Positions 1 to 5,217 of a DNA stretch of 6,768 nt are shown piece after piece. Position numbers and translations under genes: made by a program. Position 1 is the first letter of the stretch; the number at the start of each line of letters is the position of its first letter. The notes under the pieces were generated by a model, which saw nothing but the letters and a program-made list of their open reading frames with translations, ran no database searches and was not told where the DNA came from. The stretch comes from Methanobacteriota archaeon (GTDB taxonomy: Archaea > Halobacteriota > Methanosarcinia > Methanosarcinales > Methanosarcinaceae), in NCBI GenBank assembly GCA_030837265.1, contig JAUPKV010000392.1:1-6768 (forward strand), in the 5' to 3' direction.

Positions 1-885
1 AATCTTTGCGAAAATATTCAGCCAACAAAGTTTTTTGTCAGATCAGGCTATCCAGCTGGGGAATTGAGCAAAGCAGAAGCTGAAGTACTCGAAGTTATCG
101 GAGAAGAACCAATCTCAGTACCTGAAATTATATTACTAATTCGAAAAGACTGCCAATCACAAACCCTTGACTCTCTAATAAAAAAACGCCTTGTTCAAGC
201 AAATGGTTTTACTCCTACCGATGCCCTACACGTGTTAGGAGAATATACAGCCTGGAACGAAGAAGCTTCCCGCATAGGGGCGGAAAGACTTTCCAGACTC
301 ATGCGCATGACGCCGGTGGAGTTTTGCACTGCTGTAAAAAAGAGAGTTGCAAGAAACATGGCACTTCACCTGCTTTCGTATATCCTGGAAGGGGTGCCGG
401 AAGCAGCTATTGCAAAAGTCCTTGACGGAAGCTATCCTGCAAAATTCAAATTGGAAGTTCCGGTCGTTTTGCTCGGAGGCCCGGTCCGAGCGCACAGGAA
501 AGAACTTGAGAGTTTTGTTGATGCCGAGATCCTTGTTCCCGAACATGCAGAAGTAGGAAACGCTGTCGGTGCCCTGGTAGGGAGAGGGATTAAAAGAGTG
601 GAAATCCTGATACGTCCAGCAAGCCTAATGTCTCCTGACAATGATTTCCTGGTTTTTGCTCCCGGTAGCAGACTAAGATTTGATGTTTATACAGAGGCCC
701 TGGCTGCAGCAATTGAATTTGGGAAAAAGCTTGTTGAGGATTACATGAATGATTGCGGCCTTAGCGGAAATCAGGTTGAGACCTCAATTGAGAAAAAGAC
801 GATCTCTCCTGATGGCTGGAACCATCCTCCAATGGAAACAAGCCTTCTGGTTATGGGAGTCGGGATGAGGGAAAGATCTGCCTGA
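1..885 (+). CDS. Hydantoinase/oxoprolinase-family protein, C-terminal part (5' end outside window)
   Basis: The reading frame is open from base 1 to the TGA at 883-885 (294 residues), so this is the C-terminal portion of a longer protein; a TTG at 64 is not a credible start because coding continues upstream of it. The family (HyuA/OplaH-like, ASKHA fold) hydrolyses cyclic amides such as hydantoins or 5-oxoproline using ATP; its full-length members are usually above 500 residues. The recognisable part is a GGP motif followed about 28 residues later by a VPEHAEVGNAVGA stretch, matching the family's 'GG.P ... P.HA.VANAIGA' nucleotide-binding end. An N-terminal segment of about 90 residues in the visible part looks helical and may be a linker or a winged-helix-like insert. 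The substrate cannot be told from sequence. It is convergent with the - strand cluster and probably unrelated to it. Confidence 0.75.
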   Translation, partial: NLCENIQPTKFFVRSGYPAGELSKAEAEVLEVIGEEPISVPEIILLIRKDCQSQTLDSLIKKRLVQANGFTPTDALHVLGEYTAWNEEASRIGAERLSRLMRMTPVEFCTAVKKRVARNMALHLLSYILEGVPEAAIAKVLDGSYPAKFKLEVPVVLLGGPVRAHRKELESFVDAEILVPEHAEVGNAVGALVGRGIKRVEILIRPASLMSPDNDFLVFAPGSRLRFDVYTEALAAAIEFGKKLVEDYMNDCGLSGNQVETSIEKKTISPDGWNHPPMETSLLVMGVGMRERSA

Positions 886-900
886 AGCAAATCCTTCAGG
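881..900 (+). terminator. Hairpin overlapping the stop codon of the hydantoinase-like gene
   Basis: A perfect 7-bp inverted repeat, CCTGAAG / CTTCAGG, with a 6-base loop spans the TGA stop and is followed by a moderately T-rich stretch (cattactatttta). It lies in the 90-bp convergent gap with the DGC-domain gene, so it could end or stabilise the + strand transcript and may act on both strands. Archaeal termination depends more on T-tracts than on hairpins, and the T-tract here is weak. Confidence 0.4.
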
Positions 901-975
901 CATTACTATTTTATCACTTCCTTGAATCAAAGGTTTTTGGAAGAGATAATATCTAAAAGTTGGTTGAGTCCGGGA

Positions 976-1359
976 TTACTGCGACTTCAGGATTTCAAGT
1001 GTTTTCTCAAGAACTTCGGAAACTTCGTTTTCCTTGAGGTCTTTATCTTTTGTCTTTTTAATCCCTAATTCGGAGATGATAATGTGACTGTCTACTTTGA
1101 AGCCTGCAAGTTCGAGAGTTTTGCTCGCGCAGTTCACAGGGCAGCCATCAATTGCAATTATCCTGTCGGAAGCTTCGGCAGATTTCATAAGTCCGGAAGC
1201 TTGGGCTCCGATCCCGACAGTGCACATAAGGTTTCCAATGCCCCTTTTATCGAGTTCAATTGCGATTTTGTTAGAGAGCTGTCCTACATTTGAAGCCCCA
1301 ACACATGGAAAGATTGCATTATTTGAGCCACAACAATTGCATTTTGCGTCTTCTGCCAT
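976..1359 (-). CDS. DGC-domain (putative zinc-binding) small cysteine-rich protein
   Basis: This 127-residue soluble protein carries the DGCPVNC motif at residues 71-77 that defines the DGC family (PF08859, 'putative zinc-binding protein'). Further cysteines lie at 7, 9, 10 (C-N-C-C), 19 (FPCVGASNVGQ) and 46, giving seven in all, arranged as expected for metal or persulfide binding. The C-terminal 25 residues are lysine/glutamate-rich and probably helical. The ATG at 1357-1359 is preceded by GAGGAGA on the - strand at a good distance. It is the last gene of a four-gene - strand cluster, 67 bp after the thioredoxin-like gene, with no T-tract between, so co-transcription is likely. Family members often sit beside thioredoxins and ArsP/UPF0718 permeases. 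The biochemical function is not established; a thiol or metal(loid)-handling role is inferred from the cysteines and neighbours. Confidence 0.8.
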   Translation of the reverse strand: MAEDAKCNCCGSNNAIFPCVGASNVGQLSNKIAIELDKRGIGNLMCTVGIGAQASGLMKSAEASDRIIAIDGCPVNCASKTLELAGFKVDSHIIISELGIKKTKDKDLKENEVSEVLEKTLEILKSQ

Positions 1360-1426
1360 TATTATTCTCTCCTCGGTAATTTATTTTTTAATACTGTTTA
1401 TATGCTTGAAGATAATTGTTCTTCCC

Positions 1427-1660
1427 TTATTCAGTGATCCATTTTCTTATTTCTTTTTCGTCAGGAACCTTACCCACAATTTTTACGTCGCCGTCAATCA
1501 CAACGGCAGGGGTAATCATAACTCCATATTTCATTATCGTCTCAATATCCTCTACTTTAACGACTTCGGCTTTAACACCAGTATTTTTCAATACTTTTTC
1601 TACAACTTCCTTTGTCTTGTTGCATTTTGAGCAACCTGTTCCAAGAATTTCTATTTTCAT
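1427..1660 (-). CDS. Small archaeal thioredoxin/glutaredoxin-like redox protein
   Basis: This 77-residue protein has the short thioredoxin fold typical of archaeal redox-active disulfide proteins (MTH895/MJ0307-like, usually 75-85 residues), so it appears complete. The active site is C10-S-K-C13, directly after the first beta strand (MKIEILGTG), and the conserved cis-proline is P51 in the T-P-A-V-V-I-D-G loop. No signal peptide is visible, so it should act in the cytosol as a dithiol reductant. The ATG at 1658-1660 has GAGGT (1667-1671 on the - strand) six bases upstream. Placed between the permease and the DGC protein, it may reduce the transported compound, the DGC protein or cysteines of the regulator; the partner is inference. 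An 18-bp tandem repeat lies in the 118-bp gap upstream. Confidence 0.88.
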   Translation of the reverse strand: MKIEILGTGCSKCNKTKEVVEKVLKNTGVKAEVVKVEDIETIMKYGVMITPAVVIDGDVKIVGKVPDEKEIRKWITE

Positions 1661-1713
1661 ATTTTAACCTCGTATTCTTCTTTAATTCTTGTCCTTTCTC
1701 TGTATTAGGTTTC

Positions 1714-1750
1714 TATTATTCTTACACTTTTTATTATTCTTACACTTTTT
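1714..1750. repeat. Perfect 18-bp tandem duplication upstream of the thioredoxin-like gene
   Basis: The unit TATTATTCTTACACTTTT occurs twice head to tail (1714-1731 and 1732-1749), with the following T also matching. It lies between the permease stop and the thioredoxin ribosome-binding site. On the transcribed strand it reads A-rich, so it is not a T-tract terminator. It could be a slippage duplication or a pair of direct binding sites. Confidence 0.85.
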
Positions 1751-1778
1751 CAAATTCATGATATCCTGGTGTTTACTT

Positions 1779-2750
1779 TTACAGAATCATGTTGAAAAGA
1801 TATCCAGTAAAGATTATTGATAGTGTAACGATTAGTACAAAAGCTCCTATGAGCTCGTTTTTAAGTACCTTTTTCAGGATTATTATTTCTGGAAGGGAAA
1901 TTGCATTAACTGCCATGAGAAAAGCTAGAGCAGTCCCTACTGGAAGCCCTTTTCCAATCAAGCTTTCTACAACAGGAATCATGGCCATAACGTTAGAGTA
2001 GAGGGGCACCCCTATAAGAACTGCAATTGGAACGGCTAATGGGTTGTCTTTACCCGCATATTTTGCCAGGATACCTTCGGGTGCATATCCATGGAAGATG
2101 CCTCCTAAAGTGACTCCAATTATCACATAGATCCAGACTTTTCCCACGATATCTTTAACGCTGTCATAAGCGTTAGCAGCTCGTTCCTTTATGTTTAGGT
2201 CTTCAGGCTTTTTGATCTGATCGCCTACTTTAATCTTATAAACGAAATCAGCTACGTATTTTTCCATTTTTAGGAGACCTATAATATATCCACCAAAAAC
2301 GCCAAGCAAAGTGCCTGAGATTACATAAATCAAAGTTGCTTTAAAACCAATTGTAGCCCATAGAGCAGCAACTGCTGCTTCGTTTACCAGGGGGGATGTA
2401 ATTAAAAAGGAGAAAGTCACTCCTAGAGGAACTCCAGCTTCCACGAAGCCTATGAAGATTGGAACGGACGAACAAGAACAAAAAGGGGTGACTATTCCTA
2501 TCAGTGAGGCCAATAGATGGTAGTGAAGTCCTTTTTTCCCTCCAAGCACTCGCCTGGTTTTTTCGGGGGTTATAGAGGCCCTAATATAGGAAACGACAAA
2601 GATCATGAAGGCTAACAGGATGAAGATTTTCATCACATCATAGACGACGAAGTTGACGCTTGCTCCAAGGCGTGTTTCAGGTGCTATTCCAAACACCTCA
2701 TATGTCAGTTTGTCAGCAACCCATTGAAGAGGATAGAACAAGTCAACCAT
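1779..2750 (-). CDS. ArsP/UPF0718-family permease (COG0701)
   Basis: This 323-residue integral membrane protein belongs to the ArsP_1 family (PF03773), which includes the trivalent organoarsenical exporter ArsP. Key signatures are T-P-F-C-S-C-S-S at residues 88-95 (C91 and C93), S-P-L-V-N-E-A-A at 119-126, and the repeat-like G-V-P-L-Y-S-N-V at 247-254. I see hydrophobic spans near 39-58, 78-112, 120-135, 138-160, 203-220, 236-256, 268-289 and 299-320, with a charged cytoplasmic loop at about 161-200, the family's normal two-half arrangement. The start ATG (2748-2750) has GAGGT six bases upstream. Neighbouring arsR, thioredoxin and DGC genes point to stress-induced export of a thiol-reactive substrate. 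Many UPF0718 members have no proven substrate, so arsenic specificity is inferred. A palindrome shared with the arsR start region lies about 85 bp upstream of the start codon. Confidence 0.88.
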   Translation of the reverse strand: MVDLFYPLQWVADKLTYEVFGIAPETRLGASVNFVVYDVMKIFILLAFMIFVVSYIRASITPEKTRRVLGGKKGLHYHLLASLIGIVTPFCSCSSVPIFIGFVEAGVPLGVTFSFLITSPLVNEAAVAALWATIGFKATLIYVISGTLLGVFGGYIIGLLKMEKYVADFVYKIKVGDQIKKPEDLNIKERAANAYDSVKDIVGKVWIYVIIGVTLGGIFHGYAPEGILAKYAGKDNPLAVPIAVLIGVPLYSNVMAMIPVVESLIGKGLPVGTALAFLMAVNAISLPEIIILKKVLKNELIGAFVLIVTLSIIFTGYLFNMIL

Positions 2751-2783
2751 TTTAGAACCTCTATTGATGTTTTTTCACCCAGA

Positions 2784-2795
2784 GTTATGCATAAC
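2784..2795. promoter_or_regulatory. 12-bp perfect palindrome in the permease leader
   Basis: GTTATGCATAAC is its own reverse complement and lies 34 bp upstream of the permease start codon. Its half-site GTTAT/ATAAC recurs at 2816-2829. It may be an extra regulator site or a leader hairpin. No known regulator is matched. Confidence 0.3.
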
Positions 2796-2815
2796 ATGCA
2801 CTTTCACTACTTTGG

Positions 2816-2829
2816 ATAACAGTTGTTAT
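2816..2829. promoter_or_regulatory. Inverted repeat ATAACA-GT-TGTTAT in the permease promoter region
   Basis: Six-base arms separated by two bases lie immediately downstream (in the permease direction) of the AT palindrome at 2835-2854. If the TATATA inside that palindrome is the TATA box, the predicted transcription start falls within this repeat. It carries the same GTTAT/ATAAC half-sites as the palindrome at 2784-2795. Confidence 0.3.
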
Positions 2830-2834
2830 TCAAT

Positions 2835-2854
2835 ATATCAATATATATTGATAT
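2835..2854. promoter_or_regulatory. 20-bp perfect palindrome, candidate ArsR operator at the permease promoter
   Basis: ATATCAATATATATTGATAT is a perfect 20-bp palindrome with half-sites ATCAAT and ATTGAT four bases apart. The same half-sites and spacing occur at 3328-3343 over the arsR start; 16 of 20 positions match. The core contains TATATA, which could itself be the TATA box for the - strand permease gene; an alternative TATA (- strand CTTATATC, about 2866-2873) would put the transcription start inside the palindrome. In either case a bound repressor would block initiation, as expected for ArsR/SmtB proteins. Confidence 0.55.
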
Positions 2855-2935
2855 TGGCTGTATGGGATATAAGGTTAACGATAAAGGTTGAATCCGGTTC
2901 TATTTAATTGGGGAAGCATTATTACTTCTAAACAT

Positions 2936-2994
2936 AAAAAAACTTTAAGAGATTCTCCTCATTACCAACCTTAAATAAACCAGACTGGAAAAAA
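2936..2994 (-). terminator. T-tracts downstream of arsR
   Basis: On the - strand, downstream of the arsR stop, a T6 run (A-run 2989-2994 on +) and then a T7 run (2936-2942) follow one another without a clear hairpin. Archaeal RNA polymerase commonly terminates at such runs. This would make arsR a separate transcript from the permease, which then needs its own promoter. Confidence 0.4.
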
Positions 2995-3027
2995 GCGTAT
3001 TTTAACTAGAGGAGCGAGATCATCAAA

Positions 3028-3339
3028 TTATTCATTAAGAACTTCCAGAATCTTCCTGATTCTGTCATTTTCTATTGAATAAAGCCTCATATTTCCCTCT
3101 TTTCTTACTTTAACTATCCCCCAATCTTGTAATTTTGCCAGGTGCATAGAAGTATTTGACTGAGTCTTACCAATTATTTCCGGAATCTCACAGGCACATA
3201 ATTCCCCCCTGTGGCCATATTTCCCCTCTTTGCATTCACTTTCAGCTTCAAGAAGGGCCTTGATAATCATATACCTTGTATCTTCGCTTAAAGCTTTGAA
3301 AAGCTGTATACTTTCTTCATCATTCATATCAATAATCAT
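3028..3339 (-). CDS. ArsR/SmtB-family winged-helix metal(loid)- or redox-sensing repressor
   Basis: This 103-residue protein is a standard-length ArsR-family regulator. It opens with the dimerisation helix (LFKALSEDTRYMIIKALLEA, 12-31), continues with the sensor segment G-E-L-C-A-C-E-I (45-52), the recognition helix region (QSNTSMHLAKLQDWGIV, 60-76) and a wing (VRKEGNMRLYSI, 78-89). C48 and C50 occupy the ELCxC position that binds As(III), Sb(III) or soft metals in classical ArsR. An extra C36 and H43 in a short charged insert just before it could complete a site. In the absence of ligand it should repress its own gene and the permease. The ATG at 3337-3339 has GAGAT six bases upstream; a second in-frame ATG (3325-3327) lacks a ribosome-binding site, but the TATA position makes an almost leaderless start possible. 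Confidence 0.88.
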   Translation of the reverse strand: MIIDMNDEESIQLFKALSEDTRYMIIKALLEAESECKEGKYGHRGELCACEIPEIIGKTQSNTSMHLAKLQDWGIVKVRKEGNMRLYSIENDRIRKILEVLNE

Positions 3340-3345
3340 TGATTT
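3326..3345. promoter_or_regulatory. Candidate ArsR operator over the arsR transcription/translation start
   Basis: ATCAAT-AATC-ATTGAT (3328-3343) is an inverted repeat with the same half-sites and 4-base spacer as the permease palindrome at 2837-2852. It overlaps the arsR start codon and the transcription start expected about 25 bp downstream of the TATA box at 3363-3372, so binding would give autorepression. Confidence 0.5.
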
Positions 3346-3362
3346 ATCTCTGGTTTAAGAAG

Positions 3363-3378
3363 GTATATATACTTTTCC
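3363..3378 (-). promoter_or_regulatory. arsR promoter: TATA box and BRE
   Basis: Read on the - strand, this is GGAAAAGTATATATAC: a purine/A-rich BRE-like element directly followed by a strong archaeal TATA box. The expected start, 22-27 bp downstream, is near 3338-3345, giving a leader of almost no length for the annotated ATG. Confidence 0.6.
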
Positions 3379-3391
3379 AGGGCTGAAATTA

Positions 3392-3596
3392 GATATATTT
3401 CTCGTACAAATGAACCTCGAAGCCCACCACTGCAATAGCTCAGATTAAAGAGTCAAACCTACAGATGTCCCTGATTAACTGTATATCTTGGCTCTCTAAG
3501 CAATTGACATCTATCTAAAGTGGTTTCTCCTGCCATGAGCTTCATAGCAAAGCTATAGCAGTCCCGCTCTTTGCATATTTGATCACAAAAATCGTT
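3392..3596 (-). pseudogene. Decayed fragment of an iron-sulfur (PF04060-like, CdhE-type) protein
   Basis: On the - strand, 3596 to 3462 reads 45 residues between a TAA (3597-3599) and a TAG (3459-3461). They contain C-K-E-R-D-C-Y-S-F-A-M-K-L-M-A-G-E-T-T-L-D-R-C, then L-L-R-E-P-R-Y. This matches the four-cysteine Fe-S domain found in CdhE and related proteins (C-x4-C, 16 residues, C, then a P-x-Y run). The first cysteine pair is spaced C-x3-C instead of C-x2-C, and there is no start codon before the domain. One frame over, 3460-3392 reads RFDSLI, a TGA, then AIAVVGFEVHLYEKYI, which could be the frameshifted continuation. The coding signal is therefore a remnant with at least one frameshift and stops. 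The parent gene is unknown; assignment rests on cysteine spacing and my memory of the family, not on a search. Confidence 0.5.
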
Positions 3597-3727
3597 TTAG
3601 ATTCTTATTGATGTGAAGATAAAAATGGTTTTGGGATAAGCTCAATTAATATTTGAGAAAAAGAAATGATTTTAAAAAAAGGACAAAACCTAAATTATAA
3701 AGCAACTTATATTTTATAGGGGAAATA
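3597..3727. other. AT-rich region upstream of the b5-like lipoprotein gene
   Basis: No intact gene is visible. TATA-like stretches on the + strand lie at about 3670-3680 (TTTTAAAAAAA) and 3692-3701 (AAATTATAAA). The first would leave a short leader including the ribosome-binding site; the second would leave almost none. AGGGG at 3718-3722 is the ribosome-binding site of the gene starting at 3728. On the - strand, one frame reads IELIPKPF near 3630-3650, which may be a further trace of the Fe-S remnant, but this is weak. Confidence 0.35.
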
Positions 3728-4120
3728 ATGAGAAAAACACTGATTATAATGATAGTGTTGTTAGGCTTATTCCTCGCAATAGGATGTATGGGAAATAAAC
3801 CGGGAACTCAAACAGGAACTCCAAAACAGGTTGTAACTCCAGCTGGAGAAGAGACAACTGAAATGCAGAATGTGACAGAGATACCGAAAACAAAAGAATA
3901 TACACTTGAAGAACTTGCAGAGTATAACGGTAAAAATGGGAAGACTACATATGTTGCCTATCAAGGCAAGGTCTATGATGTATCTAATAGTTATTCTTGG
4001 AAAGGTGGCATACATAAGGGGCATAATGCAGGGAAGGATCTCACTGAAGAAATTAATAAGGCACCACATAGGCCTGAAATCATAAAGGGTTTTCCTGTTG
4101 TTGGAACTTTGAAAAAATAA
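3728..4120 (+). CDS. Lipoprotein with a cytochrome b5-like heme-binding domain
   Basis: This 130-residue protein begins with a charged MRK, a hydrophobic core and a lipobox-like L-A-I-G-C ending at C20, so it is probably exported and lipid-anchored at C20 on the outer face of the membrane. A Thr/Pro/Gly-rich linker (about 21-56) leads to a cytochrome b5-like domain (57-128): YTLEELAEYNG, then Y-V-A-Y-Q-G-K-V-Y-D-V-S, then W-K-G-G-I-H-K-G-H-N-A-G, D-L-T-E-E and a final A-P-H ... F-P-V-V-G. H99 (or H96) and H114 are the likely heme ligands; the classical HPGG is replaced by the H-x-AG-x-DLT form of short prokaryotic members (COG4892-like). AGGGG lies five bases before the ATG. The next + strand gene is a b561-like membrane cytochrome 136 bp on, which suggests that the two exchange electrons; that link is inferred. 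Confidence 0.85.
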   Translation: MRKTLIIMIVLLGLFLAIGCMGNKPGTQTGTPKQVVTPAGEETTEMQNVTEIPKTKEYTLEELAEYNGKNGKTTYVAYQGKVYDVSNSYSWKGGIHKGHNAGKDLTEEINKAPHRPEIIKGFPVVGTLKK

Positions 4121-4175
4121 GCTAGAAATTTTAGGCACGATACAAAACGATGTCATGTTCCAACTTTAAACAATG

Positions 4176-4224
4176 AATATTTAAATATTTCATAAGGAAA
4201 ACAGCTATATGTTTCTTATTTTTT
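4176..4224 (+). promoter_or_regulatory. Palindromic TATA-like element and T-tract between lipoprotein and cytochrome genes
   Basis: AATATTTAAATATT (4176-4189) is a perfect 14-bp palindrome containing a TTTAAATA TATA-like core, about 75 bp before the membrane cytochrome's ribosome-binding site. A T6 run follows at 4219-4224. The element could be a promoter for the cytochrome, and the T-run a leaky terminator for the lipoprotein transcript; the order makes it uncertain which applies. Confidence 0.3.
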
Positions 4225-4243
4225 GCATTTGATAGGGGACAAT

Positions 4244-4256
4244 GGAGGGGGCCTAA
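4244..4256 (+). promoter_or_regulatory. Strong ribosome-binding site pointing to an ATC start
   Basis: GGAGGGGG (4244-4251) is the best Shine-Dalgarno match in the window. It is followed at 4257 by ATC, where an ATG would be expected; the frame is closed directly upstream by TAA at 4254-4256. This decides the likely start of the membrane cytochrome gene. Confidence 0.55.
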
Positions 4257-5216
4257 ATCTCTGAGGAATCAAACCGAAGACCAGCGATTTCGGATATATA
4301 CATAGGTTTAGCTTTGCTTCTGGCAATCGGCGGCATTGCTCTGGCATACGAAAGATGGGTAGGCCATGCTTTAATTGCTATTGTCAGTTTGATGCTAATG
4401 ATATATGTTATCACAACCGGGGCCATGCTCAAGGGAAGAATAAAGAAAAGCTCAGGAAATGTTTTCAGGCTTCATAAAAGAAGTGGTATTTATTTTGGAA
4501 CCTTCATTCTGGGATCGTTCATCTATGGTTTGTGGATAAAGCTACAGCATGGAGAGTCCATATTATCATCTGTTCACGGAAAGCTAGGGTTAGTCATTCT
4601 TCTAATTGTGTTTCTTCAGCTTTTCCTAAGCCTAGTTTTAAAGAATCGAGCCAGGTACAGAGGATTGCACAAAATAGTGGGATATGCTCTGGCACCAGTT
4701 ATAATAATCGATGCCGTTTGGGGCCTACATAATGGCGTAATCGGGGGAACGAAGAGTTCTGTCCTCTTCCATTCTATATCTGGAGGCTTATCTGCCCTTG
4801 TTCTAGTCTGGATTATTATAGAAACGCTATATCCAACGGGCATATCACTCGCTAGAGCCAGGATAGCAAGTTATCTGGCAGCTTTCATGATAACCGCAGG
4901 GTGCTGGATTGTAGGGGGCTATAACTATTTAACGGTCTATGGCTCTCAGGTAAAACCCGTAATCCTGGTAGGATCGCATCCATGGGCACACGAGGTTGTA
5001 ATGGAGACAAAAGAGCACATCTTCGTCTTTCTTCCCATAATTGCTTTTGCTCTGTCCATTACTCTATCTACTCTCGACAGGGATACTTTTCTGGGTGATG
5101 ATAAGTTCAGGCGCGCCCTAACAATGACTGCCTGCTTGGCGCTCTTTATAGTGCTACTCATGTTCCTGATGGGAGCGATCATATCCAATGCTGGACACAC
5201 AGGGATGGAGGCCTGA
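4257..5216 (+). CDS. Multi-span membrane protein, cytochrome b561-like
   Basis: From 4257 the frame gives 319 residues with about eight or nine membrane helices. Helix 1 (about 11-31) and the following span (37-59) precede four helices that each open with or near a histidine: H73 (R-L-H-K-R-S-G), H107 (V-H-G-K-L-G), H138 (L-H-K-I-V-G-Y) and H172 (F-H-S-I-S-G). Four evenly spaced helix-end histidines are typical of b561-type diheme cytochromes. A second part contains H-P-W-A-H (241-245) and K-E-H (254) before two more helices. I do not recognise an exact family; heme binding is inferred. The start is uncertain: the first canonical start, TTG at 4314, would cut helix 1 to about 11 residues, whereas ATC at 4257 has a strong ribosome-binding site. 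The gene ends one base before the next ATG. With the b5-like lipoprotein it may form a membrane electron-transfer unit. Confidence 0.7.
   Translation: MSEESNRRPAISDIYIGLALLLAIGGIALAYERWVGHALIAIVSLMLMIYVITTGAMLKGRIKKSSGNVFRLHKRSGIYFGTFILGSFIYGLWIKLQHGESILSSVHGKLGLVILLIVFLQLFLSLVLKNRARYRGLHKIVGYALAPVIIIDAVWGLHNGVIGGTKSSVLFHSISGGLSALVLVWIIIETLYPTGISLARARIASYLAAFMITAGCWIVGGYNYLTVYGSQVKPVILVGSHPWAHEVVMETKEHIFVFLPIIAFALSITLSTLDRDTFLGDDKFRRALTMTACLALFIVLLMFLMGAIISNAGHTGMEA
5207..5211 (+). promoter_or_regulatory. Ribosome-binding site of the small membrane gene, inside the end of the cytochrome gene
   Basis: GGAGG lies six bases before the ATG at 5218 and within the last codons of the upstream gene (stop TGA 5214-5216). 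This favours 5218 over the in-frame ATG at 5188 and implies translational coupling. Confidence 0.65.
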
Positions 5217-5217
5217 A

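Noticed and set aside
64..66. TTG as the start of the first gene
   Set aside because: The frame stays open with plausible coding back to base 1, and the family is much longer; the gene is cut by the window edge.
1097..1630. 177-residue + strand reading frame
   Set aside because: It lies antisense to the DGC and thioredoxin genes, resembles no family, and has no ribosome-binding site.
3436..3443. TAGCTCAG, resembling a tRNA D-arm
   Set aside because: No acceptor stem, anticodon arm or T-arm can be built around it; it lies within the Fe-S gene remnant.
3459..3461. TAG as a pyrrolysine codon in the Fe-S fragment
   Set aside because: Reading through gives one residue and then TGA, so recoding would not extend the protein.
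3544..3556. ATAGC-AAA-GCTAT hairpin as a terminator or small RNA
   Set aside because: No T-tract follows, and the bases are explained by the decayed coding sequence on the - strand.
4242..4256. ATG GAG GGG GCC TAA as a functional mini-gene
   Set aside because: Four codons with no ribosome-binding site of their own; more simply read as the Shine-Dalgarno region of the next gene. Kept only as a finding on junction similarity.
5188..5190. ATG 5188 as start of the small membrane protein
   Set aside because: No Shine-Dalgarno sequence upstream and a long overlap with the cytochrome gene, whereas 5218 has GGAGG at ideal spacing.
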